29,444 bases of DNA. It comes from a virus. The notes beneath the pieces were generated by a model. It saw only the letters and a program-made list of their open reading frames with translations. It was not told the DNA's origin and ran no database searches. The first letter of the stretch is position 1. Every line of letters starts with the position of its first letter. The stretch is from positions 1 through 29,444 of IMG/VR virus record IMGVR_UViG_3300035438_000885; one strand, 5' to 3'. Below, in pieces: positions 19,483 through 27,233 of this stretch. A program made the position numbers and the translations under genes.

Positions 19483-20837
19483 TGGCTACAACTAAGGCAA
19501 TCGAATTAGTATTTAACACACAAGGAAACGAAAAGCAAAAGGATGTATGCCGAGCATGGTTAAATAATGAGGTAACTGACATTGTGTATGGAGGTAGTAA
19601 AGGTAGCGGAAAATCATTTTTAGGTTGTTCGCTGATATTTGGTGATGCCTTTATGTACCCAGATACCCACTACTTTATTGCACGGTCCACACTATCGGAC
19701 CTACGTAAATTTACTATCCCTTCGGTGTATGAGGTATTCGGGATATGGGGGATTAAAGATACCATGTATAAGTATAACGGGCAAGATAACTGCTTTGTTC
19801 TGTATAATGGTTCTAAGGTGTTTCTATTAGGTGCTGATTACATGCCTAGTGACCCTATGTATATGCGATTTGGTTCTATGCAGATGACTAGGGGTTGGAT
19901 AGAAGAGGCTGGAGAATTTCACAGAGATGCAAAGAATAACCTTCAGGCAAGTATTGGAAGGTGGAAAAATGGAATATATAATTTAGTCGGTAAACTATTG
20001 CAGACTTGTAACCCAGCTAGTAACTATTTAAAGTCAGATTATTACTATCCATTTAAGAGTGGTAAATTAGAGAGTTGGAAACGGTTTATACAGGCTTTCC
20101 CACAAGATAATAAGATGCTACCTGCTGGGTATTTAGATAATCTAAAAAGAATATTAACTAAAAACCAAAAGGAACGACTATTATTTGGGAATTGGGAGTA
20201 TGACGATGACCCAAGTGTATTATGTGATTATGATGCTATCTGTGATGTGTTCACCAATGAACACGTAAAGACTACAGGCAATAGGTATATTAGTGCAGAT
20301 ATAGCCATGCAAGGGCGTGATAAATTCATAGTGGGTGTGTGGGATGGGTTTGTGTGTGATGTGGCAGTTAGCGAGGATAAAAGCACTGCAAAAGGTATCA
20401 CAGCTACTATAACTAGGCTAATGGATAGGTATAGTATAGGGCATAGTAGATTAATAGCTGATGCTGATGGTGTTGGTGCGTTTGTAGGTAGCTATATTGA
20501 TGGGTGCAAAGAGTTTCATGGGGGCGGTAGTGCGACAAACAAAGATGAATACGCAAATATTAAAAGTGAATGTGCGTATAAGTTAGCGGAAAAGATTAAT
20601 AAACGTGAAATATATATTAAGTGTACAGAGGAGCAAAGGTTATTAATCATTGAGGAGTTGGGAGTGCTAAGGGCAGATGATGTAGATGCAGATGAACGTA
20701 AAAGGCGTATTATTAAGAAAGATTACATGAAAGAATTAATAGGGCGTTCACCCGATTATCTTGATATGCTGATTATGCGTATGTGGTTTGAGAGTAAAGA
20801 CCGAGAATTTTTTGATATTTCTAGTTGTGATTATTAA
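19482..20837 (+). CDS. terL: Terminase large subunit
   Basis: A 451-residue packaging motor. ATPase: Walker A YGGSKGSGKSF (36-46) and Walker B RGWIEEAGE (137-145). Nuclease: RYISADIAMQGRDKF (Asp273), LIADADGVG (Asp327, Asp329) and SPDYLDML (Asp425), the RNase H-fold acidic residues. Length is normal for TerL. It pumps DNA through the portal encoded next and cuts it. Sequence is unremarkable apart from being the anchor for identifying the virion module. Confidence 0.93.
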   Translation: MATTKAIELVFNTQGNEKQKDVCRAWLNNEVTDIVYGGSKGSGKSFLGCSLIFGDAFMYPDTHYFIARSTLSDLRKFTIPSVYEVFGIWGIKDTMYKYNGQDNCFVLYNGSKVFLLGADYMPSDPMYMRFGSMQMTRGWIEEAGEFHRDAKNNLQASIGRWKNGIYNLVGKLLQTCNPASNYLKSDYYYPFKSGKLESWKRFIQAFPQDNKMLPAGYLDNLKRILTKNQKERLLFGNWEYDDDPSVLCDYDAICDVFTNEHVKTTGNRYISADIAMQGRDKFIVGVWDGFVCDVAVSEDKSTAKGITATITRLMDRYSIGHSRLIADADGVGAFVGSYIDGCKEFHGGGSATNKDEYANIKSECAYKLAEKINKREIYIKCTEEQRLLIIEELGVLRADDVDADERKRRIIKKDYMKELIGRSPDYLDMLIMRMWFESKDREFFDISSCDY

Positions 20838-20842
20838 TTACT

Positions 20843-20850
20843 TATATTTG
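20843..20850 (+). promoter_or_regulatory. -7 promoter element before portal gene
   Basis: TATATTTG, a full match to TAnnTTTG, 5 bases before the ATG at 20856. No TTTG at the usual 19-base distance, so strength is doubtful, and the leader would be essentially absent. Confidence 0.35.
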
Positions 20851-20855
20851 CAAAC

Positions 20856-22556
20856 ATGATATTACCATTAACAGCAGCAAGGGGGGAGTTATCAATCACA
20901 TCTATACTACGTGATAGACCGCATAAGAGGTATGTAGAGGAGTTCCAAAAGTATTGCGCTCATACTACTATGCACATGACAGGTCTAGGGCTAGATAAGG
21001 CAATAGAACGCTTTGATTACTACGAGAGTCCCAGATTGTTACTGCTAAGGCAAAAGTACAGCCCGTCTAATGTAGACTTTTATTCACGTTTACATAGACC
21101 TACAGATAAGATATTCAATGCTAAAGGTGGTAGTATCAATTACCTTTTACCCGATAGTGAGAAAAAAGTATTCACCGCTAAGATGCAAGATGTTCATAAT
21201 GGATATTCTATGCGTAGGTGGATAGAGACATTTTGGATGCCAGCGTACCAGTATGACCCGATGGGATTAATACTCATGGAGGTTGGCAACGATAGCACAT
21301 ACCCTACTTACATTAGTTCGCAAGATATATGGGATGTACCTAAGCCCAAAGGTAGATTTTTTGAGTATGTGGTCTTCAAATTACCTAACAGAACTACAAC
21401 CGAAAACTTAACAGGATACAGCGAAACGAATACTAACCGTATGAATGCAATTACTGGTTACTATCGTGTTATAGATGATGCGTTCGATTATACAATTAAG
21501 TGGGAAAATGGGGTAGCAACGGTAATAGAAGATGAAACATACCCTAACTTTTATGGTAAAGTGCCAGCCGCCACAGCTAGTAATATATGGGATAATGTTA
21601 AGCAGTTTTATGTGTCTCCCGATAACAATACACTAGACATAGCAGACCAACACTTACGTAGCCGTTCAGTGCTGGTTATGTTTGAACTACATCATGGCTT
21701 TCCATTAAATTGGCAATATGCAGGTAGGTGTAATAAGTGTACAGGTACAGGTAAGCTAAGTGGTGATACGTGCGATAGTTGTAACGGTACAGGCAAGGAA
21801 AGCAAAAAAGATGTATCAAAGCTAATACTACTACCATTCCCGAAAAGTAAAGATGACCCAATCATAGATAAGCCAGGGGGAACTGTTGAGGCAGCTATTG
21901 ACAGTTGGCAAGAGATGAAGCGCACTATTGAGCAACAATATAAAGAAGCGCACTACGCTACATGGGGGACTAATCAGATTGAAGATAGTAACCACCAAAC
22001 AGCTACAGGTCGCTTTATTGATGTGCAGCCCGTTAACGATATGTTGGGTAAATACTCAGATGCGGCAGAATGGGTTGAAACATGGATTACTAACAAGATA
22101 GGTGAGTTCGATTATCCCAATACTTACAAAGGTTGTGAGATAAATTTAGGGCGTAGGTTCTTAGTTGAGCCACCTGATGTTATAGCCGAGAAATTACAAA
22201 AGGCAATACAAGGTAAGATGTCATATTCATACATGAAGACCTTATATTTTCAATGGGTTGATAGTGAGTACAGTGGCGATGAGATGACAAGATTACGACT
22301 TACAATGGAGTTTAAATTAGACCCAGCACCATTTATGAGTGTGTTAGATTCACAATCTGCATTTGTTGGTAGCGAATTAGATTACTACAAAAAACTATAT
22401 TTTGGGCAATGGTTGGAAACATTACCGTCTAATTGGTATTTTGTTAGTAACTTTGAAACCTTATCTAATCAGTTAACGGAGTGGGTTCAAACCAAAGTAG
22501 GTGAGATGCCAGAGCAAGAAGAACCCAACGAAATAGAAATAGAAGAAACCAATTAA
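20856..22556 (+). CDS. Portal protein with DnaJ-type zinc-finger insertion
   Basis: A 566-residue protein identified as portal by position after terL, length, and the C-terminal half (for example QTATGRFIDVQPVNDMLGKY and the acidic tail EEPNEIEIEE). The portal forms the ring through which DNA enters the capsid. Residues about 292-318 contain CNKCTGTG and CDSCNGTG, two CxxCxGxG repeats like the zinc-binding modules of DnaJ, following the segment HHGFPLNWQYAGR. This insertion is unusual for a portal and could stabilise the ring or bind a partner. Portal call is by context and pattern. Confidence 0.8.
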   Translation: MILPLTAARGELSITSILRDRPHKRYVEEFQKYCAHTTMHMTGLGLDKAIERFDYYESPRLLLLRQKYSPSNVDFYSRLHRPTDKIFNAKGGSINYLLPDSEKKVFTAKMQDVHNGYSMRRWIETFWMPAYQYDPMGLILMEVGNDSTYPTYISSQDIWDVPKPKGRFFEYVVFKLPNRTTTENLTGYSETNTNRMNAITGYYRVIDDAFDYTIKWENGVATVIEDETYPNFYGKVPAATASNIWDNVKQFYVSPDNNTLDIADQHLRSRSVLVMFELHHGFPLNWQYAGRCNKCTGTGKLSGDTCDSCNGTGKESKKDVSKLILLPFPKSKDDPIIDKPGGTVEAAIDSWQEMKRTIEQQYKEAHYATWGTNQIEDSNHQTATGRFIDVQPVNDMLGKYSDAAEWVETWITNKIGEFDYPNTYKGCEINLGRRFLVEPPDVIAEKLQKAIQGKMSYSYMKTLYFQWVDSEYSGDEMTRLRLTMEFKLDPAPFMSVLDSQSAFVGSELDYYKKLYFGQWLETLPSNWYFVSNFETLSNQLTEWVQTKVGEMPEQEEPNEIEIEETN

Positions 22557-22568
22557 AACAAATATAAC

Positions 22569-22958
22569 ATGCCAAGACCAAAGAAAGTAGGCAATACAAC
22601 GTATGAGCCTACAGCACCCGAAATGGGCGAACAAATTGCAAAGAGCAATCCACACAAAAAAGCGTATGACCGCTACGAAATTAAGGCTAAAGCGAACATG
22701 GGTAGCAAGCCCGATGGAACAACGTACCTTAGACATTGGGAGTTCCAAGTACAGCTAATCAGCAAGGATAAGGGCATACCATCTACAGGTATTATGTTAG
22801 AGCCTTACCGAGTTGAGTTTATGAATGAAAGGGCGCAAAATAGCAAAGTATGGATGCACGAAGTAGGGCAGCCAATACCCGAAACTATCATACGCAAAGT
22901 AGTGGAAGATGAAGACGGCAACGCAATATTTGAGGACACATTTAAATACAAAAACTAA
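22569..22958 (+). CDS. Hypothetical 129-aa virion-module protein
   Basis: A 129-residue protein between portal and scaffold. It begins with a basic MPRPKKVGNTTYEPTAPEMG, contains a strand-rich core (YLRHWEFQVQLISKDKGIPS, GIMLEPYRVEFMNE) and an acidic EDEDGNAIFEDTF near the end. No family recognised; a minor head protein is likely from position. Confidence 0.75.
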   Translation: MPRPKKVGNTTYEPTAPEMGEQIAKSNPHKKAYDRYEIKAKANMGSKPDGTTYLRHWEFQVQLISKDKGIPSTGIMLEPYRVEFMNERAQNSKVWMHEVGQPIPETIIRKVVEDEDGNAIFEDTFKYKN

Positions 22959-22969
22959 ATTACATTCAC

Positions 22970-23791
22970 ATGCCAATTAGTAAAAAAAGTATTGAGCAAA
23001 TGGCTAAGGCGTTAGGGGTTGATAAGACCGCACTAAATGACGCACTAACAGCCGAAACGGATATAGACATTGATATACCCGAAGTAAAGGTATTAACACC
23101 AGATGGGCTACGCAAGCTAGAGAGTGAGAAGTATGAGGAAGGTAAAGAGGTAGGTGTAGAAATGGCTGTAAAGAAATACAAGACCGAAAACAATATACAA
23201 TTTACAGGTAAAGGTATTAGCGACTTAGCGGCACACCTTGAAAGCAAATCAGATGTAGACGGTAGAGTTAAAAAGCTACAGGAAAACTTAACAGCAGCAG
23301 AGCAAAAGGCGTTACAGTTTGAGCAGAAATTACAGACTGTAGAGATTGAGAATGAGATATACAACGCTATCCCAGCCGAGTATAACGGATTAAGTAAACG
23401 TGCATTGAAAGCTATTGCAGAGGTAGACGGTAACATTACATTTAAAAAAGAAGATGGTAAATTGAATGTGTATCGTGATGGTCAAAGAGTACGTGATGAG
23501 CGCACTCAGGCAGACCTACCCGCAGTAGACGTACTAAAGAACTTCTTTGAGGTAGAGAGGGGCTTTAAAGTTGCAGGTAGTGAGCCACCACCACAGCCAC
23601 CAAGACAAGGTAGAGGCGGTGAGGGTACACCACCAAAGGCAGCAAGTGCAAGCCGTAAGCGTTCGGATATTGAAAAAGAATGGACAGCAGCTAATCCCGA
23701 ATTGAATGTAACTGGTATGGAGTACCAAAGCCATTTTGCACAGCAAGTAAAGCAAGCAAAAGAGGCAGGTCAACCGATAGAGATAGATTAA
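22970..23791 (+). CDS. Probable capsid scaffolding protein
   Basis: A 273-residue protein directly upstream of the capsid region. It is highly charged, helical, with a long coiled coil (VKKLQENLTAAEQKALQFEQ, about residues 98-117, continuing to ~130), a Pro/Gly-rich linker (PPPQPPRQGRGGEGTPP) and a basic C-terminal helix (SRKRSDIEKEW). This matches phage scaffold proteins of the GP20-like type, whose C-terminal helix contacts the capsid protein. It would guide procapsid assembly and then leave or be degraded. Call from composition and position. Confidence 0.75.
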   Translation: MPISKKSIEQMAKALGVDKTALNDALTAETDIDIDIPEVKVLTPDGLRKLESEKYEEGKEVGVEMAVKKYKTENNIQFTGKGISDLAAHLESKSDVDGRVKKLQENLTAAEQKALQFEQKLQTVEIENEIYNAIPAEYNGLSKRALKAIAEVDGNITFKKEDGKLNVYRDGQRVRDERTQADLPAVDVLKNFFEVERGFKVAGSEPPPQPPRQGRGGEGTPPKAASASRKRSDIEKEWTAANPELNVTGMEYQSHFAQQVKQAKEAGQPIEID

Positions 23792-23816
23792 TGATTTCAT
23801 GTGTGTTTAATTTGGG

Positions 23817-23843
23817 GGTTGGTGTTTCTACACCGACCTTTTT
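23817..23843 (+). terminator. Intrinsic terminator after scaffold gene
   Basis: GGTTGGTGT (23817-23825) pairs with ACACCGACC (23830-23838), nine pairs with one G-U and a TTCT loop, followed by T5 (23839-23843). It separates the terminase-portal-scaffold unit from the next genes. Confidence 0.85.
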
Positions 23844-23847
23844 AATG

Positions 23848-23855
23848 TATATTTG
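23848..23855 (+). promoter_or_regulatory. -7 promoter element after terminator
   Basis: TATATTTG matches TAnnTTTG and lies 19 bases before the ATG at 23874. No TTTG at the standard distance, because the terminator occupies that stretch. Confidence 0.5.
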
Positions 23856-23873
23856 TATCTAAACACAAAACAC

Positions 23874-24218
23874 ATGACTATACAAGATTTACTCAATGCA
23901 GGGTTTAAAATGCTTATGCCACAAAATAACTTTATGTATGGCAGGGCTACGCACTTAAATGAGATTAGAAGTACATTGCAGCCCGATTTCTTATTTACTA
24001 ATGGCAACAAACGTATTGTAATATCTACGCAAGGGGGATTAACAGAGTTCCCAACAGACAACAGCAGATACAATGATGAACAAGTAGATGCTATAATAAA
24101 AGTATCTGAAAGTATGAAAATACATTTTATACAACTTAAAAACGGAGACAACATAGTATATGAAAACTATTTCGGTGTGTTTCCTACTGATGATATATTG
24201 AATGAGTTTATCGCTTAA
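23874..24218 (+). CDS. Hypothetical 114-aa protein
   Basis: A 114-residue protein from ATG at 23874 (MTIQDLLNAGFKMLMPQNNF); an upstream TTG at 23853 falls within the -7 box and is rejected. Beta-alpha pattern with FLFTNGNKRIVISTQGGLTE. It forms its own unit, between a terminator and the next promoter, within the head genes. Its stop codon TAA is part of the TAACTTTG box at 24216-24223. No family recognised. Confidence 0.7.
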   Translation: MTIQDLLNAGFKMLMPQNNFMYGRATHLNEIRSTLQPDFLFTNGNKRIVISTQGGLTEFPTDNSRYNDEQVDAIIKVSESMKIHFIQLKNGDNIVYENYFGVFPTDDILNEFIA

Positions 24219-24223
24219 CTTTG
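24216..24223 (+). promoter_or_regulatory. -7 promoter element overlapping a stop codon
   Basis: TAACTTTG is a full -7 match whose TAA is the stop of the preceding gene, as at 12004-12011. A TTG lies only 15 bases upstream, so the -33 is poor. Confidence 0.4.
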
Positions 24224-24254
24224 CATATTATTGTTCACTCTTAAACCTTGCAAA

Positions 24255-24296
24255 ATGGCATACGGTAAGAAGAAGAAAAAAGGTAAAATGTGCTAA
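24255..24296 (+). CDS. Possible 13-aa lysine-rich peptide
   Basis: A 13-codon frame, MAYGKKKKKGKMC, enclosed by the -7 element at 24216 and the terminator at 24303, so a ~100-base transcript would contain little else. Seven of 13 residues are Lys or Gly-Lys neighbours, suggesting nucleic-acid neutralisation as in small phage DNA-binding peptides. Too short for any family call, and an RNA function for the transcript is equally possible. Confidence 0.3.
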   Translation: MAYGKKKKKGKMC

Positions 24297-24302
24297 ATGC
24301 AC

Positions 24303-24333
24303 CAGCCCACTAAGTTAATTAGTGGCTGTTTTT
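24303..24333 (+). terminator. Intrinsic terminator upstream of capsid gene
   Basis: CAGCC-C-ACTAA (24303-24313, one bulged C) pairs with TTAGTGGCTG (24319-24328), then T5 (24329-24333). It isolates the capsid transcription unit from upstream genes. Confidence 0.8.
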
Positions 24334-24372
24334 ATTCCATTATTAGGAATATTCCACAATTTGGAAAATAAA

Positions 24373-24405
24373 TTTGTTTGTATCGGAAATGTTTACCTAT
24401 TTTTG
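24373..24405 (+). promoter_or_regulatory. Promoter for major capsid gene
   Basis: TATTTTTG (24398-24405) matches TAnnTTTG. Two overlapping TTTG sequences lie upstream, at 24373-24376 (21-base spacer) and 24377-24380 (17-base spacer). It follows a terminator and leaves a ~100-base leader before the capsid ATG. Confidence 0.6.
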
Positions 24406-24408
24406 TTG

Positions 24409-24487
24409 TGCATTGTTCGAGATATGTAACAATGCAAGTCAACCCGCACAAGATACAGTGCAAAGTTCTTAGCCGAGATACAGGCTA
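24409..24487 (+). promoter_or_regulatory. Capsid mRNA leader with three AGATA-loop hairpins
   Basis: Three consecutive stem-loops: TGCATTGTT/AACAATGCA (24409-24417, 24428-24436) with loop CGAGATATGT; GCAC/GTGC (24446-24449, 24458-24461) with loop AAGATACA; TAGCC/GGCTA (24470-24474, 24483-24487) with loop GAGATACA. All three loops display AGATA, two of them in nearly identical octamers, which suggests repeated sites for an RNA-binding protein or an RNA partner, perhaps controlling capsid translation or mRNA stability. No other long features occur in this leader. Confidence 0.5.
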
Positions 24488-24509
24488 TTATTTTTTATTA
24501 CTAACTAAA

Positions 24510-25562
24510 ATGGCAAATTTTACTCCGTCAAACCTCCTGAAGGCACAGACGATGTTAACTGAGAGCTTCACCGAGCCTGAAATGAGGGAAAAAATATTAC
24601 CTTCTATACAAATCGGTCTGAAAAATAAAGATGTACTGGTAAAAGGTGCAGAGGAACTACGCAAAAGAGAAGACAGAGCCGTTAGCGGTTATGCTATGAT
24701 GCGTCAAGTACGTTCTACAGGTTCACAGCGTACCGCTACGCACACAGGTGCTAGAGGTGACTCAATGGAACTACCATTTACTTGGAACACATTTAGCGAT
24801 ACATTTAGTATTTCGCTAAAGCAAATGGATAATAACTTGTTTAGTTTTGAGCAAGCTATGATGCAGAACATTAAGAATTGTGTTCTTAACATACATAGTG
24901 CAATCGAAACTGCTAACATTACGTATCTACTTGCTGCAAGAAATCAAGTAGTACAAACTACTAACCCAGTAGGCGGTTATGTAACTTGGAACGCAACAAA
25001 CCACGTACATGAGATAGGTACACCGTATAACAACCGTTTCACGCAACTTGCAAAGTCTGTAATGCGTTCTAACAAGTATAACGGCAATATGTTCGATGCA
25101 ATATTCGACAATCAGATGTACACTAATGCCGAGTTTTGGGCATCACAAGGTGGTCAGAATGCGCAAAATACAGCGTTTCAGTTCACTGGTATGAACATTA
25201 ACCCATCTATCGAACTCGCTGATAGTGATTACCCAGACGGTATAGCACTTGTTATGCAGCCAGCTACATACGCTATGATACCTTGGATACCACGCCAAAA
25301 TATCACAGGTTACGGTGATTATAATAGCTTTTTGGGCGGTTACGGTTCAATCATTGACCCTATCACTAACCCTAACGGTATCTATAGTGGTGGTCTTGTA
25401 TTCGCTGTACATGGTTACGCATTACGTGCCGATACATCTAGCGATAACGGTGTTGAGCAAGATAACTTGATGCAGTTTGAAATATCTGTAGACGTTGCAA
25501 ATGCACTAACTCCGCTATCAGTAGCTAATGAGTCTGTAGTGTATGCTTTCGGACAGATGTAA
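24510..25562 (+). CDS. Major capsid protein
   Basis: A 350-residue protein from ATG at 24510. An in-frame upstream start (24378) lies in the promoter/leader and is rejected. Features expected of an HK97-fold capsid protein: helical N-terminal arm (LLKAQTMLTESFTEPEMREK), abundant beta segments, long Asn/Thr-rich loops, and location after scaffold with a strong independent promoter. A sequence motif specific to a known capsid family was not recognised, so the call rests on position, length and composition. Confidence 0.75.
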   Translation: MANFTPSNLLKAQTMLTESFTEPEMREKILPSIQIGLKNKDVLVKGAEELRKREDRAVSGYAMMRQVRSTGSQRTATHTGARGDSMELPFTWNTFSDTFSISLKQMDNNLFSFEQAMMQNIKNCVLNIHSAIETANITYLLAARNQVVQTTNPVGGYVTWNATNHVHEIGTPYNNRFTQLAKSVMRSNKYNGNMFDAIFDNQMYTNAEFWASQGGQNAQNTAFQFTGMNINPSIELADSDYPDGIALVMQPATYAMIPWIPRQNITGYGDYNSFLGGYGSIIDPITNPNGIYSGGLVFAVHGYALRADTSSDNGVEQDNLMQFEISVDVANALTPLSVANESVVYAFGQM

Positions 25563-25599
25563 TTGTAAACAATTTTAATAACATTATCAATCAAAAACA

Positions 25600-26082
25600 A
25601 TGAAACAATTTATAATAATTGCATTGCTTTTTCTTAGTTTGGGTGTAACAGCCCAAACTACGAGAAGTGCAGCGTTTAAGTCAGTGACCCCAGCAGGTAC
25701 GGTTAAAACGCTTGATACTACTACCAATACAGATACTTCGTATTTGTGGAATGGCAGAAATGACCATAATCAGTGGTCTAATGTATCGCTACAGTATGTT
25801 AATACGCTTATCACAGGTACGGTAACAGTAACTATGATAGTGCAAGGTAGCAACGATGCTACAACGGCTGTAAGTGGTAATTGGTTCACGCTTAAAACAA
25901 GTACAGCACAACAGGTAACAACAAGTGATACAGGTACGGTTAACGCTACTCAGTATCTATTTAACTTGCCTAATTGTAACTACAAGTATTTGAGAGTGCG
26001 TAAAATTACAGGCGGTACAGGTACAAGTTCAATGACTGGTACATATTACCTTGCTGCACCTTACAGAACAAACATAAACTAA
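25600..26082 (+). CDS. Secreted-type protein in the head module
   Basis: A 160-residue protein with a classic Sec signal peptide: MKQ, a hydrophobic stretch (FIIIALLFLSLGV, 4-16) and cleavage site VTA|Q (after residue 18), typical of Bacteroidota. The mature part is Thr/Ser/Gly/Asn-rich and beta-sandwich-like (TGTVTVTMIVQGSNDATTAV, SMTGTYYLAAP). Location between capsid and connector genes is surprising because virion proteins normally have no signal peptide. It may be a decoration protein with a fortuitous N-terminus, or an exported surface protein, for example for superinfection exclusion. Confidence 0.7.
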   Translation: MKQFIIIALLFLSLGVTAQTTRSAAFKSVTPAGTVKTLDTTTNTDTSYLWNGRNDHNQWSNVSLQYVNTLITGTVTVTMIVQGSNDATTAVSGNWFTLKTSTAQQVTTSDTGTVNATQYLFNLPNCNYKYLRVRKITGGTGTSSMTGTYYLAAPYRTNIN

Positions 26083-26087
26083 AGTAC

Positions 26088-27233
26088 GTGCCAAACATTA
26101 GATATACTAACGGGATAGATTTAGAAGTACTGCTACCAGTGTTGACAGACCGTAAAGGGTGGAAACAACCAACGGTAGCAGACTTCACACCCGTATTATC
26201 TACGGCAGTAACTACGTGCAAAAGTGGCATGTATTACAACTTTGACCATAGTAGTTGTAGCCCAGTAAACATATGGAATTGCCAAGAGGATAACGAAATT
26301 ACAGATGCTAACCTTAATCAGTTCTTACTTGACCTAAAGCAGCAGGTAGCAGTTGAAAGCCTTGTGAATGTCTTTCGTGAGAATAACCCAGTTGAGCCGT
26401 CTAAAATACTGTTTGAGAAACAATTCAGAACTCAATACAGAGATATAGACAATTCGGGTAAGTTTTGCGGTTGGCAGTTGAAGTTACCTGAAGGCAACTA
26501 TGCACCAAGAATAGAGAGCATAATGCTAACAATGAATATCCCTTGTGATGTTACATTGTATGCCTTTAATGACTTGAAAGCAGACCCGATATGGAATACT
26601 ACCATAACTGTAAGTGAAGCCTACAATCAAGAATCAACCGTAATTGATGACTTGATACTTTCTAGGCTAAACAACCTTTACAAAGGTGGTGTTATATTTT
26701 TTGGGTACTTTCAAGATGAACTAGAGGCGCAAGGTGCAAAGGCTGTAGATGTGTATCTTAATTGGTGGGAGCAATTTAACTACGTTGGGTATCAAGGTTT
26801 TGAGGCGGTATCGGATTATGCTAACTTAACTTTTGTACGTGACCAATACTTTAGCAACTACAAGACTTACGGATTAAACTTAGAAATATCTACAAGTCGA
26901 GATTTCACCAATACAGTAATTCGCAATGCACACGCTTTCGACAAGCTACAAGGGCTATTAATGGCGGTTAAATGCCTTGAATTGCAGATGAATAGCATCA
27001 GGGCTAATGGTGAGCAAAGAACGGTTAGAGATAACTACGAAGTGCTGTATAATGAGATTGAAGGGCTTAAAGGTGGTGAGGGTATTCCGTATAGGCAAGG
27101 GCTAAAAGATAGGGTTATAAGGGAGGTTAAGCGATTAGAGCAAACGTTCTATCCTAAAGATGAGATGTTTAGTTCTATACCACCTGTAAATGATTGGATA
27201 AGCTATAATACACGTTGGGGGCATCAGATATGA
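26088..27233 (+). CDS. Hypothetical 381-aa virion-module protein
   Basis: A 381-residue protein from GTG at 26088, five bases after the previous stop, in the head-to-tail region. The N-terminal ~100 residues (LEVLLPVLTDRKGW) precede a long middle part, and the C-terminal ~90 residues are helical and charged (GLLMAVKCLELQMNSIRANG ...). No family recognised; a connector or neck structural protein is inferred from position. It ends in an ATGA overlap with the next gene. Confidence 0.75.
   Translation: MPNIRYTNGIDLEVLLPVLTDRKGWKQPTVADFTPVLSTAVTTCKSGMYYNFDHSSCSPVNIWNCQEDNEITDANLNQFLLDLKQQVAVESLVNVFRENNPVEPSKILFEKQFRTQYRDIDNSGKFCGWQLKLPEGNYAPRIESIMLTMNIPCDVTLYAFNDLKADPIWNTTITVSEAYNQESTVIDDLILSRLNNLYKGGVIFFGYFQDELEAQGAKAVDVYLNWWEQFNYVGYQGFEAVSDYANLTFVRDQYFSNYKTYGLNLEISTSRDFTNTVIRNAHAFDKLQGLLMAVKCLELQMNSIRANGEQRTVRDNYEVLYNEIEGLKGGEGIPYRQGLKDRVIREVKRLEQTFYPKDEMFSSIPPVNDWISYNTRWGHQI

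Noticed and set aside
24378-24509. 44-residue N-terminal extension of the capsid gene
   Set aside because: It would begin within the promoter and be translated from the hairpin-containing leader; ATG at 24510 is preferred.
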